DNA from: Luteibacter jiangsuensis
Lineage (GTDB): Bacteria; Pseudomonadota; Gammaproteobacteria; Xanthomonadales; Rhodanobacteraceae
Assembly: GCF_011742555.1 (NCBI RefSeq)
Contig: NZ_JAAQQR010000003.1
Location: 62,001-126,000, forward strand
DNA length: 64,000 bases
Direction: 5' to 3'
Shown: piece by piece, positions 9,240 to 20,800 of the stretch
Layout of the letters: every line of letters begins with the position of its first letter
How positions within the stretch are numbered: position 1 is the first letter of the stretch
Notes under the pieces: model-generated
What the model saw: the letters and a program-made list of their open reading frames with translations, nothing else
Told to the model about the DNA's origin: nothing
The model's database searches: none
Translations under genes and position numbers: made by a program

Positions 9240-9260
9240 GGATGCGGCGGCCCGCGCGTT

Positions 9261-9276
9261 TGTTCCACGTGGAACA
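9261..9276. promoter_or_regulatory. parS centromere site 3 (recF-gyrB gap)
   Basis: A third exact TGTTCCACGTGGAACA, 59 bp after site 2 and outside any gene. Three perfect copies within 700 bp make a strong ParB nucleation cluster. The parA and parB genes are not in the window. Confidence 0.92.
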
Positions 9277-9318
9277 GTAACGGTTTATCTGGGAGAGCCG
9301 GCCTCCACGCTGAAGTGA

Positions 9319-11955
<2,637 letters not shown>

Positions 11956-11986
11956 TTCGTCCTTAAACGAGTGTGTGACATCCCAA

Positions 11987-12018
11987 ACGCCCGGTCGAAC
12001 GACGACCGGGCGTTTTTT
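11987..12018 (+). terminator. Rho-independent terminator after gyrB
   Basis: The stem CGCCCGGTCG / CGACCGGGCG (10 bp plus a flanking A-T pair, loop AACGA) is followed by six T residues. It ends the gyrB transcript, about 30 bases after the stop. Confidence 0.9.
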
Positions 12019-12240
12019 ATGCGCTCCGTCACAGTTCCTCGCCGGGTGGATAAAAATGGCGTTTTCAAGGCAACCTTTTACCTACAAATCGGTAAGCGCC
12101 AACATTCTCCTAACAAGTCATTGTTTTGACTCTTCTTTTTTCTTGCGCTGCGACTTGTTCTTAGGAATCGAATCGGGTTAACCTCTGTAGTCCCCCGGAG
12201 AGCTGCCTTGTGCGGTGACTCCTACAACCGAGGTCATTCA

Positions 12241-13542
12241 ATGAAACAGGGTTCCCTCAGCAAGTTCGCGCTCGCCACGGCCATCGCACTTTCCCTCGTC
12301 AGCGGCGCGGCTGTCGCTCGCGACACCAAGTCCCAGGACAAGAAAGAAGCGCTGTATCCGAACGCAACCCGTACGGAACCCAAGCTCGACCTCAAGAGCG
12401 AGAAAGACCAGAAGGCCCTGAACGAAGGTCTCGACGCCGCCAACAACGGCGAGAAGGACAAGGCCCTGCAGCTCCTTCAGCCGCTGGCCGACGGTTCGGG
12501 CACCAGCAGCAAGTACGCCCAGGCGCTGGCCCTCCAGGGCATCGCCAACATGAAGTACAACGACGGCGACGTTAAGGGCGCCATCGCCACGCTGAAGCAG
12601 GCCCTCGACATCGGCGTGATGCCGAACGACACCTACTTCCAGCTGAAGTACATGTACACGCAGTTCCTCGTCGCCGACGAACAGTACGCCGCCGCGCTGC
12701 AGTCCCTGCAGGAATGGCGCAACGAAGGCAAGAAGGAAACCGCCGACTCCTACGGCCTCGAAGGCAACATCGACTATCGCCTCGAGAAGTATCCGGAAGC
12801 GATCGCCGCGATCACCAAGGCCAAGTCCATGCCGGACGCGAAGCCGCAGGGTTCGTGGGACCAGATCCTCGCCGCCAGCTATGCCGAGACCGGCCAGGGC
12901 GACAAGGCTGCCGAGCTCGCGACCGAAGCGCTGCAGAAGAACCCGAACGACGCCACGGCTCTCAACAATGCCGCCTCGTCGCTCATCCAGGCGCAGAAGT
13001 ATCCGGAAGCCATCCAGCTCCTCGAAAAGGCCCGCAGCGCCGGCGCCTTCAAGGACGAGAAGCAGTACGTGAACCTCGCGAAGGTGTACCTCATCGACGG
13101 CCAGGATCACTCCGAGCGCCAGGTGGCGAATGCCGGCAAGGCCGCCGCGGTGCTGAAGGAAGGCTTCGACAAGGGCGTGGTGCAGAAGACGGGCGAGAAC
13201 TACAACCTGCTCGGCGACTCGTACGTCACGGGCGACGACATGAAGAACGCGCTTGCCGCCTACCAGGAAGCCGCGAAGGTCGCCACGAACGGCGAGCCGG
13301 CCCTGAAGGTCGCACGGGTGCAGCTCCAGGAAAACCAGTACGCCGCCGCTGAAAAGTCGGTGACGGATGCCATCAGCAAGGGTGTGCAGCATAAGGGCCA
13401 GGCCTACATGCTGCGTGCGGAAGCCAAGCGTGGTCAGAAGAACAAGCAGGGTGCCATCGCGGACATGAAGCTCGCGGCCCAGGACCCTGAAACGTCTGCC
13501 AAGGCCAACGCCTGGTTGAAAACCGCAGGTACCGGCAAGTAA
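12241..13542 (+). CDS. Exported TPR-repeat protein upstream of tonB
   Basis: The 433-residue protein has a signal peptide (LATAIALSLVSGAAVA, cleavage before RDTK) and then a mostly helical body of tetratricopeptide-like repeats, such as NDTYFQLKYMYTQFL, KYPEAIAAITKAK, NPNDATALNNAASSL and KYPEAIQLLEKAR. It should be periplasmic or outer-membrane associated. A TPR protein just upstream of the TonB operon is also found in Xanthomonas relatives, which suggests a scaffolding or TonB-related role (inference). The start is the Met at 12241; an upstream in-frame Met would bury the signal peptide. The 220 bases upstream hold no promoter I can assign. Confidence 0.75.
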   Translation: MKQGSLSKFALATAIALSLVSGAAVARDTKSQDKKEALYPNATRTEPKLDLKSEKDQKALNEGLDAANNGEKDKALQLLQPLADGSGTSSKYAQALALQGIANMKYNDGDVKGAIATLKQALDIGVMPNDTYFQLKYMYTQFLVADEQYAAALQSLQEWRNEGKKETADSYGLEGNIDYRLEKYPEAIAAITKAKSMPDAKPQGSWDQILAASYAETGQGDKAAELATEALQKNPNDATALNNAASSLIQAQKYPEAIQLLEKARSAGAFKDEKQYVNLAKVYLIDGQDHSERQVANAGKAAAVLKEGFDKGVVQKTGENYNLLGDSYVTGDDMKNALAAYQEAAKVATNGEPALKVARVQLQENQYAAAEKSVTDAISKGVQHKGQAYMLRAEAKRGQKNKQGAIADMKLAAQDPETSAKANAWLKTAGTGK

Positions 13543-13739
13543 GCGCTTGTAAAGACCCGGAAGGGGGGGGTATGAATCGATATAAATCCTCCCTTCAGGT
13601 GCTATACAAACGCCATATGCTGGTGTAACTTGCATATCTTTCCGCTTGCAGAAACCTGCGTTTTCGGCATTGTCAAGCCGTCGACGCCGGACGAGCAGTG
13701 CGGGCTCACTTCCGCTTGATTAGCTCTTGATAGTGACTG

Positions 13740-14402
13740 ATGGCCTCAAGTAACGAATCAACCGGCCAAGCGCCGTTCAGTTGGGGGCGCACAAGTGCGT
13801 TGGCAGTAGCCATCGCGCTGCACTCGTTCGCCTTCCTGCTGCTGGTCGCGCCCATGGCGCCGCCCAAGACGCAGGAAAAGCAGAAAGAGAAGGTCGTGCA
13901 GGTCGACTTCATCGAACCGCCGCCGCCTCCCCCGCCTCCCCCGCCGCCGCCGCCGGAACCCCCGAAGCAGCCGCCGCCGAAAATCATTCAGCAGGTGAAG
14001 CCGCCGCCGACACCGCCGCCGCCGGCTCCGCCGCCGCCGGCCGTCGAAGAGGCGAGCACGAATGCCGTTCCGGCTCCGCCGCCGGCGCCTCCCGCGCCGC
14101 CTGCACCGCCGGCCGACATCGCGCCGAGCGAGAATCTGTCGTACCGTCAGCGCAACCCGCCAAGGTATCCGCCGCAGGCGATCCGTCAGCGGCATGAAGG
14201 TACGGTGGTACTTCTGGTCCTCGTGGGTGTCGACGGTTCGCCGAAGGACATCAAGGTCGACCAGTCGAGCGGTTTCCGCGAACTGGACAAGGCAGCGCAG
14301 GATGCGGCAAGGAACTGGCGATTCAACCCGGGCAAGCGAGGCGGTCAGGCCGTCGAAGGCTATGCACGTGTCCCCGTTACGTTCAACCTAAACCAGCTGT
14401 AA
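13740..14402 (+). CDS. tonB: Energy transducer TonB
   Basis: The 220-residue protein links the inner-membrane proton-motive force to outer-membrane TonB-dependent receptors. It has one N-terminal membrane anchor (ALAVAIALHSFAFLLLVAP). A long proline-rich spacer follows, including thirteen prolines in a row and Pro-Pro-Lys/Pro-Ala blocks. The C-terminal TonB domain contains NPPRYPPQAIRQRHEGTV, VGVDGSPKDIKV and RNWRFNPGKRGG. The operon continues into exbB and two exbD genes. The 197-base gap upstream contains a run of eight G residues and TATACA-like sequence, so it probably has its own promoter. Confidence 0.94.
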   Translation: MASSNESTGQAPFSWGRTSALAVAIALHSFAFLLLVAPMAPPKTQEKQKEKVVQVDFIEPPPPPPPPPPPPPEPPKQPPPKIIQQVKPPPTPPPPAPPPPAVEEASTNAVPAPPPAPPAPPAPPADIAPSENLSYRQRNPPRYPPQAIRQRHEGTVVLLVLVGVDGSPKDIKVDQSSGFRELDKAAQDAARNWRFNPGKRGGQAVEGYARVPVTFNLNQL

Positions 14403-14461
14403 GTTAGTCCTCACACTTACTTACATCTTTAGTTCACGCTTGACTTCCCAAGGGTAGCGTT

Positions 14462-15232
14462 ATGTTGCAAGACACCTCCGCTCAGCCTGCTAATCCAGGT
14501 CAAAACTCCAATGCCGACGCCCTCAAGCAGATGGGCTTCGACCACCTGATCCACAACTTCGACTTCCTCGGTTGGATTGTGTTCGTGGTGCTGGTCGCGA
14601 TGTCCGTGCTCTCGTGGTACTTCATCGTCGCCAACTTCATCCGTAACAGCATGGTGCGTGCTCGCGCCGACAAGGTCATCCAGGGCTTCTGGAACACCTC
14701 GTCGACGCAGGAAGCCATTCGTATGCTCGAAGAGCAGCCGAAGGGCGAACCGTTCTCGAAGATCGCTCTCGATGCCGCTTCGGCCGTGGCTCACCACCAG
14801 CAGGCTGCTGGCGGTCGTCTCGCCGAGACGCTGTCGCGTTCGGAATTCATCGACCGCGCCCTGCGCCAGGCCGTCGCTCGCGAGAGCCTGCGTCTGGAAG
14901 GCGGCCTGACCCTGCTCGCCACGGTCGGTTCGTCGGCCCCGTTCATCGGTCTTCTCGGTACGGTGTGGGGTATCTACCACGCGCTGATCGGTATCGCCGC
15001 TTCGGGTTCCGCGTCGATGGACAAGGTGGCCGGCCCCGTCGGTGAGGCGCTGATCATGACCGCGTTCGGTCTGTTCACCGCTATCCCGGCCGTGCTTGCG
15101 TACAACTTCTTCATGCGCTCGAACCGCCTCACCTACGCCCAGTTCGACGAATTCGCGCACGACCTGCACGACTTCTTCGCCACGGGCGCCCGCGTCGAAG
15201 GCACCGCTCCGGCTGCCGTCGTCAAGAAGTAA
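14462..15232 (+). CDS. exbB: TonB-system proton channel subunit ExbB
   Basis: The 256-residue MotA/TolQ/ExbB-family protein has three membrane segments: GWIVFVVLVAMSVLSWYFIV, then LLATVGSSAPFIGLLGTVWG, then ALIMTAFGLFTAIPAVLAYNFF. The pore-lining SSAPFIGLLGTVWG motif is the best conserved part. With ExbD it forms the proton-driven motor for TonB. It follows tonB by 59 bases and precedes exbD by 13. Confidence 0.95.
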   Translation: MLQDTSAQPANPGQNSNADALKQMGFDHLIHNFDFLGWIVFVVLVAMSVLSWYFIVANFIRNSMVRARADKVIQGFWNTSSTQEAIRMLEEQPKGEPFSKIALDAASAVAHHQQAAGGRLAETLSRSEFIDRALRQAVARESLRLEGGLTLLATVGSSAPFIGLLGTVWGIYHALIGIAASGSASMDKVAGPVGEALIMTAFGLFTAIPAVLAYNFFMRSNRLTYAQFDEFAHDLHDFFATGARVEGTAPAAVVKK

Positions 15233-15245
15233 GAGGAACTGACCC

Positions 15246-15665
15246 ATGGCTATGAGCAGCGGGGGCAACTCCGGTGGTCCGATGTCGGAAATCAACGTCA
15301 CGCCGCTGGTCGACGTGATGCTGGTTCTGCTGATCATCTTCATGATCACGGCGCCGCTGATGTCCCACAAGGTCCAGATCGATCTGCCGAAGGCTAATCC
15401 GAACGTTAAGGATGACACCCCGGTCGAACCGATGGATCTCGCGGTCAAGCCGGACGGTACGTACTTCCTCAATGACGGCGAAGTCACTGAGGCTGAACTG
15501 AAGGCCCAGTTCGCGGTTGCGGCGGCGAAGTCGCCGCAGCCGGAACTCCAGATCCGTGCCGACCGCACCACCGAATATCGCGTGGTGAAGAAGATCCTTG
15601 GCGATGCCAAGGAAGCCGGTATGGTCCACGTCGGCTTCATGTCGACTGGCAAGGCGGGGGAGTAA
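15246..15665 (+). CDS. exbD1: TonB-system subunit ExbD, copy 1
   Basis: The 139-residue TolR/ExbD-family protein has the conserved N-terminal motif INVTPLVDVMLVLLIIFM. The Asp in its single membrane helix is the proton-relay residue. The periplasmic domain of about 90 residues ends in GDAKEAGMVHVGFM. It is 13 bases after exbB and 5 bases before the second exbD. Confidence 0.94.
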   Translation: MAMSSGGNSGGPMSEINVTPLVDVMLVLLIIFMITAPLMSHKVQIDLPKANPNVKDDTPVEPMDLAVKPDGTYFLNDGEVTEAELKAQFAVAAAKSPQPELQIRADRTTEYRVVKKILGDAKEAGMVHVGFMSTGKAGE

Positions 15666-15670
15666 CGAAC

Positions 15671-16078
15671 ATGGCATTCAGCTCAGGCAACTCCGGTGGC
15701 CCGATGTCGGACATCAACGTCACGCCGCTCGTCGACGTGATGCTGGTGCTCCTGATCATCTTCATGATCACGGCTCCGATGCTGTCGCATAAGATCAAGA
15801 TCGATCTTCCGCAGCCGAACCCGAACATCGTAAACCCAGAGAATCCGCCGGATCCCGTCCGGCTGCAGATCCGCCAGGATGGCTCGCTGTATTGGAACGA
15901 CACACCGGTGGACGAACTGGGCCTGCGCGCCCAGATCGCGGTGATCGCCCAGCAGTCGAACCAGCCGGAACTGCAGATCGACGCGGATGACGCGGTTCAG
16001 TACGAGGTCGTGGCACGCGTGCTTTCCGACGCCAAGGGCCAGGGCCTGACCAAGATCGGTTTCGTCAACGCGCAATAA
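15671..16078 (+). CDS. exbD2: TonB-system subunit ExbD, copy 2
   Basis: The 135-residue ExbD paralogue shares MSDINVTPLVDVMLVLL and the membrane Asp with copy 1 but diverges in the periplasmic part (PENPPDPVRLQIRQDGSLYW). Tandem exbD1-exbD2 is characteristic of Xanthomonas TonB operons, where the second copy is dispensable for iron uptake but needed for some plant interactions. That is family knowledge; its role here is not known. The gene ends the operon just before a strong terminator. Confidence 0.93.
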   Translation: MAFSSGNSGGPMSDINVTPLVDVMLVLLIIFMITAPMLSHKIKIDLPQPNPNIVNPENPPDPVRLQIRQDGSLYWNDTPVDELGLRAQIAVIAQQSNQPELQIDADDAVQYEVVARVLSDAKGQGLTKIGFVNAQ

Positions 16079-16105
16079 CCGATCGGTTTGTCCGGTAAGA
16101 CGAGA

Positions 16106-16132
16106 AACCCCGCCTCACGGCGGGGTTTTTTT
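16106..16132 (+). terminator. Rho-independent terminator after exbD2
   Basis: A 9-bp stem AACCCCGCC / GGCGGGGTT with loop TCAC runs into a T-run, closing the tonB-exbBDD operon. Confidence 0.92.
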
Positions 16133-16148
16133 GTGTTCTTGTGATCTG

Positions 16149-16230
16149 TGTGGGAGCCGCTTCAGCGGCGATGGGTGCTCGCGGCAAGATGGCCCGCTGC
16201 CGCGGGATCGCCGCTGAAGCGGCTCCCACA
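16149..16230. repeat. Paired REP element (BIME-like)
   Basis: Two 24-bp arms at 16149-16172 and 16207-16230 are perfect reverse complements. Each starts or ends with TGTGGGAGCC / GGCTCCCACA and contains its own hairpin (GCCGCTTCAGCGGC in the left arm). The 34-base spacer is GC-rich. This is the standard two-REP head-to-head arrangement of Pseudomonas and Xanthomonadales repeats, which are mobilised by RAYT transposases. It lies between convergent exbD2 and pdxJ. Confidence 0.85.
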
Positions 16231-16246
16231 GAGTGCTTCTCGGGCC

Positions 16247-16990
16247 CTACTTCAGAATGTCGAGGTACGCACGAACCGTGTTTGCCAGCCCCTGATACAG
16301 CGCCTCGCTAATCAGCGCATGCCCGATCGACACCTCGGCAAGACCGGGAATGGCGGCCTTGAACGTACCGAGGTTCGCCTGGCTCAGGTCGTGACCCGCG
16401 TTCACCGCAAGACCTGCCTGTTGCGCGCGTCGCGCGGTATCGGCGAAGGCAGCCAGCTCCGCGCGCGCGTCGCCGTCGTGGAAAGCCTTCGCATAAGGGC
16501 CGGTATAGAGCTCGATACGCTGGATACCAATGGCTTTCGCGGATTCGAATCCGTTGCCCCCGGCGTCGACAAACACGCTGACGCGACAACCCAGTTCACG
16601 AAACGCCGCCACCACAGGCTTCAGTGTGTCGATGTCCCTGGTGAGGTCGAAGCCGTGATCGGAGGTGATCTGCGCGTCGCTGTCCGGCACGAGCGTGACC
16701 TGCGTGGGGCGCACTTCCCTTGCGAGCTCGAGCAGGCCCGGATAGGCGCCACGCGGCCCCGCGAACGGATTGCCCTCGATGTTGTATTCCACCCGCCCGC
16801 GCAGCAGGCCGGCCAGGGTGCGCACGTCGTCGGGCGTGACGTGACGCATGTCGGGACGGGGGTGCACCGTGAGGCCGCCGCATCCGGCATCGATGCAGCA
16901 ATTGGCGGCGGTGGCGATATCCGGTTCGTCGCCACCGCGGGAATTGCGCAGGACGGCGATCTTGTTGAGGTTGACGCTGAGGAGGGTCAT
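16247..16990 (-). CDS. pdxJ: Pyridoxine 5'-phosphate synthase PdxJ
   Basis: The 247-residue TIM-barrel enzyme condenses 1-deoxyxylulose 5-phosphate with 3-amino-2-oxopropyl phosphate in vitamin B6 biosynthesis. Diagnostic segments are [79 protein letters not shown] and [12 protein letters not shown]. The phosphate-binding and catalytic His and Glu residues are in these motifs. It is convergent with exbD2, the same neighbour as in Xanthomonas genomes. Confidence 0.96.
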   Translation of the reverse strand: MTLLSVNLNKIAVLRNSRGGDEPDIATAANCCIDAGCGGLTVHPRPDMRHVTPDDVRTLAGLLRGRVEYNIEGNPFAGPRGAYPGLLELAREVRPTQVTLVPDSDAQITSDHGFDLTRDIDTLKPVVAAFRELGCRVSVFVDAGGNGFESAKAIGIQRIELYTGPYAKAFHDGDARAELAAFADTARRAQQAGLAVNAGHDLSQANLGTFKAAIPGLAEVSIGHALISEALYQGLANTVRAYLDILK

Positions 16991-17132
16991 CGACGGTCCA
17001 TAAAAAATCGCACGCCGCCAAGCGCAGCGTGCGTAATGACTGTCATCCCAGCATAACTCGCCACGTCCCTGTGGCGCACTCCACGGTCACACTCACACAC
17101 AGGTAATGAGACACGGCTCGCCGGGAAAAGGT

Positions 17133-17762
17133 TCAAAGCGGAAATGTGAAGACGCGGAGTGTGCGTTTCTCACCGCGCCACGCGACGGCAGACACCAGTC
17201 CTTCGTTCAGCGCGAGACGATGCACCTGCCACTCCCCCGCCTGGCCAACATCGCCGTCGAACCTTGCGGGCACGGCCCCCTCGTCCCCCAATGTGAACGA
17301 CACGCGGTGCAAGCCATAGGACAGCCCGCCGCCGTGTGCCTTCAACACGGCCTCCTTCGCCGTCCACAAGGTGAGGAAACCTTGCAACCGTGCACCTTCG
17401 CCGAGCGCGCGCAGGCAAGCCGTCTCCTCGGGAGCGAAAAACCGTTGCGACAGTTCCAGCGCGCGCGCGCGCGGCCGCACGGCTTCCACATCCACGCCGA
17501 CCTCGAAGCCCTCGGGACCGCGGCCGACGGCCAGCAACGCGACATCGCCGCTGTGCGACCAGTTGAAGCCCAGCGTGTCGTGCGGGGATCTGAAAAGCGG
17601 CTTCCCATGCTCGCCGCGCGCGATGGCGACGTCTTCGTCGCCGGCGTAGCGCCGCAGAAGACCCGCGAAAGCGCGTTCCCCGGCGCCGCCGGCCCAGCGG
17701 CAGCGCCAGATGTGGATCTCGTCGGGGGATAGCGGCGGCAGGTCGAATTCGTCATGGCTCAT
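17133..17762 (-). CDS. 4'-phosphopantetheinyl transferase (Sfp type)
   Basis: The 209-residue enzyme transfers phosphopantetheine from CoA to a conserved Ser of a carrier protein. Family motifs are all present: NWSHSGDVALLAV, EVGVDVEAVRPR (Mg-binding GVDVE), and FLTLWTAKEAVLKAHGGGL (the W-x-x-KEA block). The length and two-fold pseudo-dimer design fit Sfp/HetI rather than AcpS. No carrier protein or synthase cluster is adjacent, so the target (fatty acid, polyketide or siderophore system) is unknown. Confidence 0.88.
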   Translation of the reverse strand: MSHDEFDLPPLSPDEIHIWRCRWAGGAGERAFAGLLRRYAGDEDVAIARGEHGKPLFRSPHDTLGFNWSHSGDVALLAVGRGPEGFEVGVDVEAVRPRARALELSQRFFAPEETACLRALGEGARLQGFLTLWTAKEAVLKAHGGGLSYGLHRVSFTLGDEGAVPARFDGDVGQAGEWQVHRLALNEGLVSAVAWRGEKRTLRVFTFPL

Positions 17763-17851
17763 GGGGTGAATCGTAACGCCCCCGGCGCGCTCCTACCCCC
17801 TGCGCCGCCCCTTCCCTACAATGGGGCCGTATCGCCCGGGGGAGCCCATTC

Positions 17852-20800
17852 GTGATCGCAGGCTGGCTACTGCTGCTGGTGTCGCTGCTCTATGTGGGCC
17901 TGCTGTTCGGCATTGCCTGGCTGGGCGATCGTCGGCCGCTCTATCCCCGCCAGCCGAAGCTCCGGCCCCTGGTTTACAGCCTTGCGCTTGCGGTGTACTG
18001 CTCGTCGTGGACCTTCTACGGCGCGGTGGGCACCGCCGCCGTCTCCGGCCTTTCCTATTTGCCGATCTATCTCGGCCCGCTGCTGCTGTTCGTGCTCGGC
18101 TTCGGCCTGTTCGAACGCCTGGTGCTCGTGGCGCGCGAACGCAACATCACGTCGATCGCCGACTTCATCGCTGCACGCTTCGGCAAGTCGCACGGATTGG
18201 CGGCCCTGGTGGCCGTCATCGCCGTGGTCGCGGTCATTCCCTATATTGCCCTGCAGTTCAAGGCAGTGGCCATGTCGTTCACCGTGCTCGGTGCCGGCAA
18301 TTCTGCTTGGTGGTTCGGCGACACCGCGCTATGGTGCGCGGCGCTGCTCGCCGTGTTCGCCATCCTGTTCGGCACGCGCAACATCGACGCCACCGAACAC
18401 CATCACGGCATGATGCTGGCGGTGGCCGCGGAGTCTCTGGTGAAGCTGCTGGCCTTCGTCGCCATAGGTGTCTATGCGTACATGCACGGGCCCGGCTTCG
18501 TCGAAACGCTGCGTGCCCCCATGCTGCAGCTGGACAAGGGCAACATGCCGCCCGGATTCGTTGCGCAGACGTTATTGGCGTTCTGCGCGATGTTCTGCCT
18601 GCCGCGGCAATTCCAGATCGGCGTGGTGGAATGCGAAGACCCCCGCGACCTGAACCGGGCGCGCTGGTTCTTTCCCATTTACATGATCCTGATCTCGGTG
18701 GCGGTGCTGCCGATCGTCAGCGCGGGATTGGGCCTTCCGCAGGTGACACAGGGTCACGTGGATGCATGGGTGCTCAACTTGCCGATCGCACTCGGCGACA
18801 GCGGCGTGGCCTTGCTCGCGTTCGTGGGCGGATTCTCCGCCGCCACCGGCATGGTCATTGTCGCGGCCGTCGCACTCGCCACCATGATCAGCAACGACCT
18901 CGTCATGCCGGCCCTGCTTCGTGTGAAGCGGTTCGACCTGGAGCGTCGCGGCGACCTGTCCCATGTCGTGCTGCTGGTACGCCGCGTGGCCATCGTGGTG
19001 CTGGCAGCGCTTGCGTATGTTTATTACCGCATCATCGCCGATGCCGAAAACCTCGCGGCAACCGGCCTGCTCTCGTTCGCGGCGGTGGCACAGTTCGCAC
19101 CGGCCATCGTGTCGGCCTTGTACTGGCGCGGTGCGAGCCGCGTAGGTGTCTACGTTGGCTTGCTGGCTGGCTTCACCGTCTGGGCATACACACTGCTTCT
19201 CCCCGCCATGACGCGTGCCGGCTGGCTGCATTCCGCGTGGATGGACGAAGGCCCCTTCGGCATGAGCTGGCTCAAGCCGACCGAGTTGTTCCACCTCACA
19301 GGATGGGAGTCCGTCACGCACGGCACCTTCTGGTCGTTGCTGTTCAACGTGGCGTTCCTCGTGTTCATTTCGCTGCGTTTCCGCCCCAGTGTGGCGGAGC
19401 GACTGCATGCCGCGCTCTTCGTCGACCCCTTCGTTCGCAGTGCTACCGGCGCCGGCGACTGGCGCGGCCGGGTAACGGTGCGCGACCTCGGCACCATCGC
19501 GGGACGTATCGTCGGCGACCGGGTGACGATGCGTGCCTTCAACGAATACGGGCAACGTCACGGCGTGACGCTCTCCCCCACCGATTCGGCCGACCGCCCG
19601 CTCATCCAGTTCACCGAACGTCTTCTCGCGAGCGCCGTCGGTGCCGCGAGCGCGCGCCGCATCCTCATGGGCGCGCTCTCGGGCACCGGCCTCGACATCG
19701 CCGAAGCCATGGCGCTGATGGACGAAGCATCGCAGGAACTGCGCTTCAATCGCGAACTGCTTTCCACGACGCTGGAAAACGTATCGCAAGGCATCAGCGT
19801 GGTGGACGGCGAGATGCGCCTGGTCGCCTGGAACCGGCGTTACCTCGAACTCTTCGGTTATCCGGACGGCATGGTCTACGTGGGCCTTCCCGTGGCCGAC
19901 CTCATTCGCTGGAATGCCGAGCATGGCGAATGCGGCCCCGGTGAGGTGGACGAGCACGTGGCCAAGCGCATCCGCTACATGCGCGCTGGCTCGCCACACG
20001 TATTCCAGCGCGTGCGCCCCGACGGCACCGTGATCGAAATGCGCGGTCGCGCACTGCCAGGCGGCGGCTTCGTCACCACGTTCACCGACGTCACCGCGTA
20101 CAAGAGCGTGGAGCAGGCCCTCATCGACGCGAACGAGACGCTGGAACAACGCGTGGAAGACCGCACGGCGGAACTTTCGGAAGCGCTCAACGCCACCGCC
20201 ATCGCACGGCGCGAGGCCGAGGCGGCCAACGCATCGAAAACACGCTTTCTCGCGGCCGCGAGTCACGACCTCCTGCAACCACTGAACGCGGCCCGTCTCT
20301 TCACTTCGGCCTTGCGTCAGCATCCGGGGCTCGATGGCGAAGTAGCCCAGCTGGCGGAACGCATCGATGCGTCGTTCCGCGCGGCGGAAGACCTGCTCGA
20401 TGCGCTGCTCGACGTGTCGCGTCTCGACGCGGGAAGCTATCGTCCCGAAGTGGCGCCTTTCGCGCTGGCCGACCTATTCGATTCGCTGCGGCAACAGTTC
20501 GCCGTGGTTGCCGAACAGCGTGGCCTCACCCTGCGCGTTGCCCCGACCTCGCTCGCCGTGCGCTCCGACGCGCAGCTGCTGCGCCGTATCGTCGCCAACT
20601 TCCTGTCGAACGCGCTGCGCTATACGCGCTCCGGTGGTGTGCTGCTTGGCGTTCGGCGCAACGGGAACAACGTGCGCATCGAGGTATGGGACAGTGGCCC
20701 CGGCATCGCCGACGAACAGCAGGCGAGAATCTTCGGCGAGTTCCAGCGCCTGGAGCGTCCGTCACCGTGGGGGGAAAAGGGACTGGGCCTTGGCCTCTCG

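Noticed and set aside
13563-13570. Run of eight G residues upstream of tonB as a phase-variation tract
   Set aside because: It is outside coding sequence and not clearly within a promoter; not enough to claim switching.
17107-17119. TGAGACACGGCTC upstream of nothing relevant
   Set aside because: It lies beyond the 3' end of the minus-strand transferase gene, matches only the first six bases well and has no -10-like hexamer at the offset.
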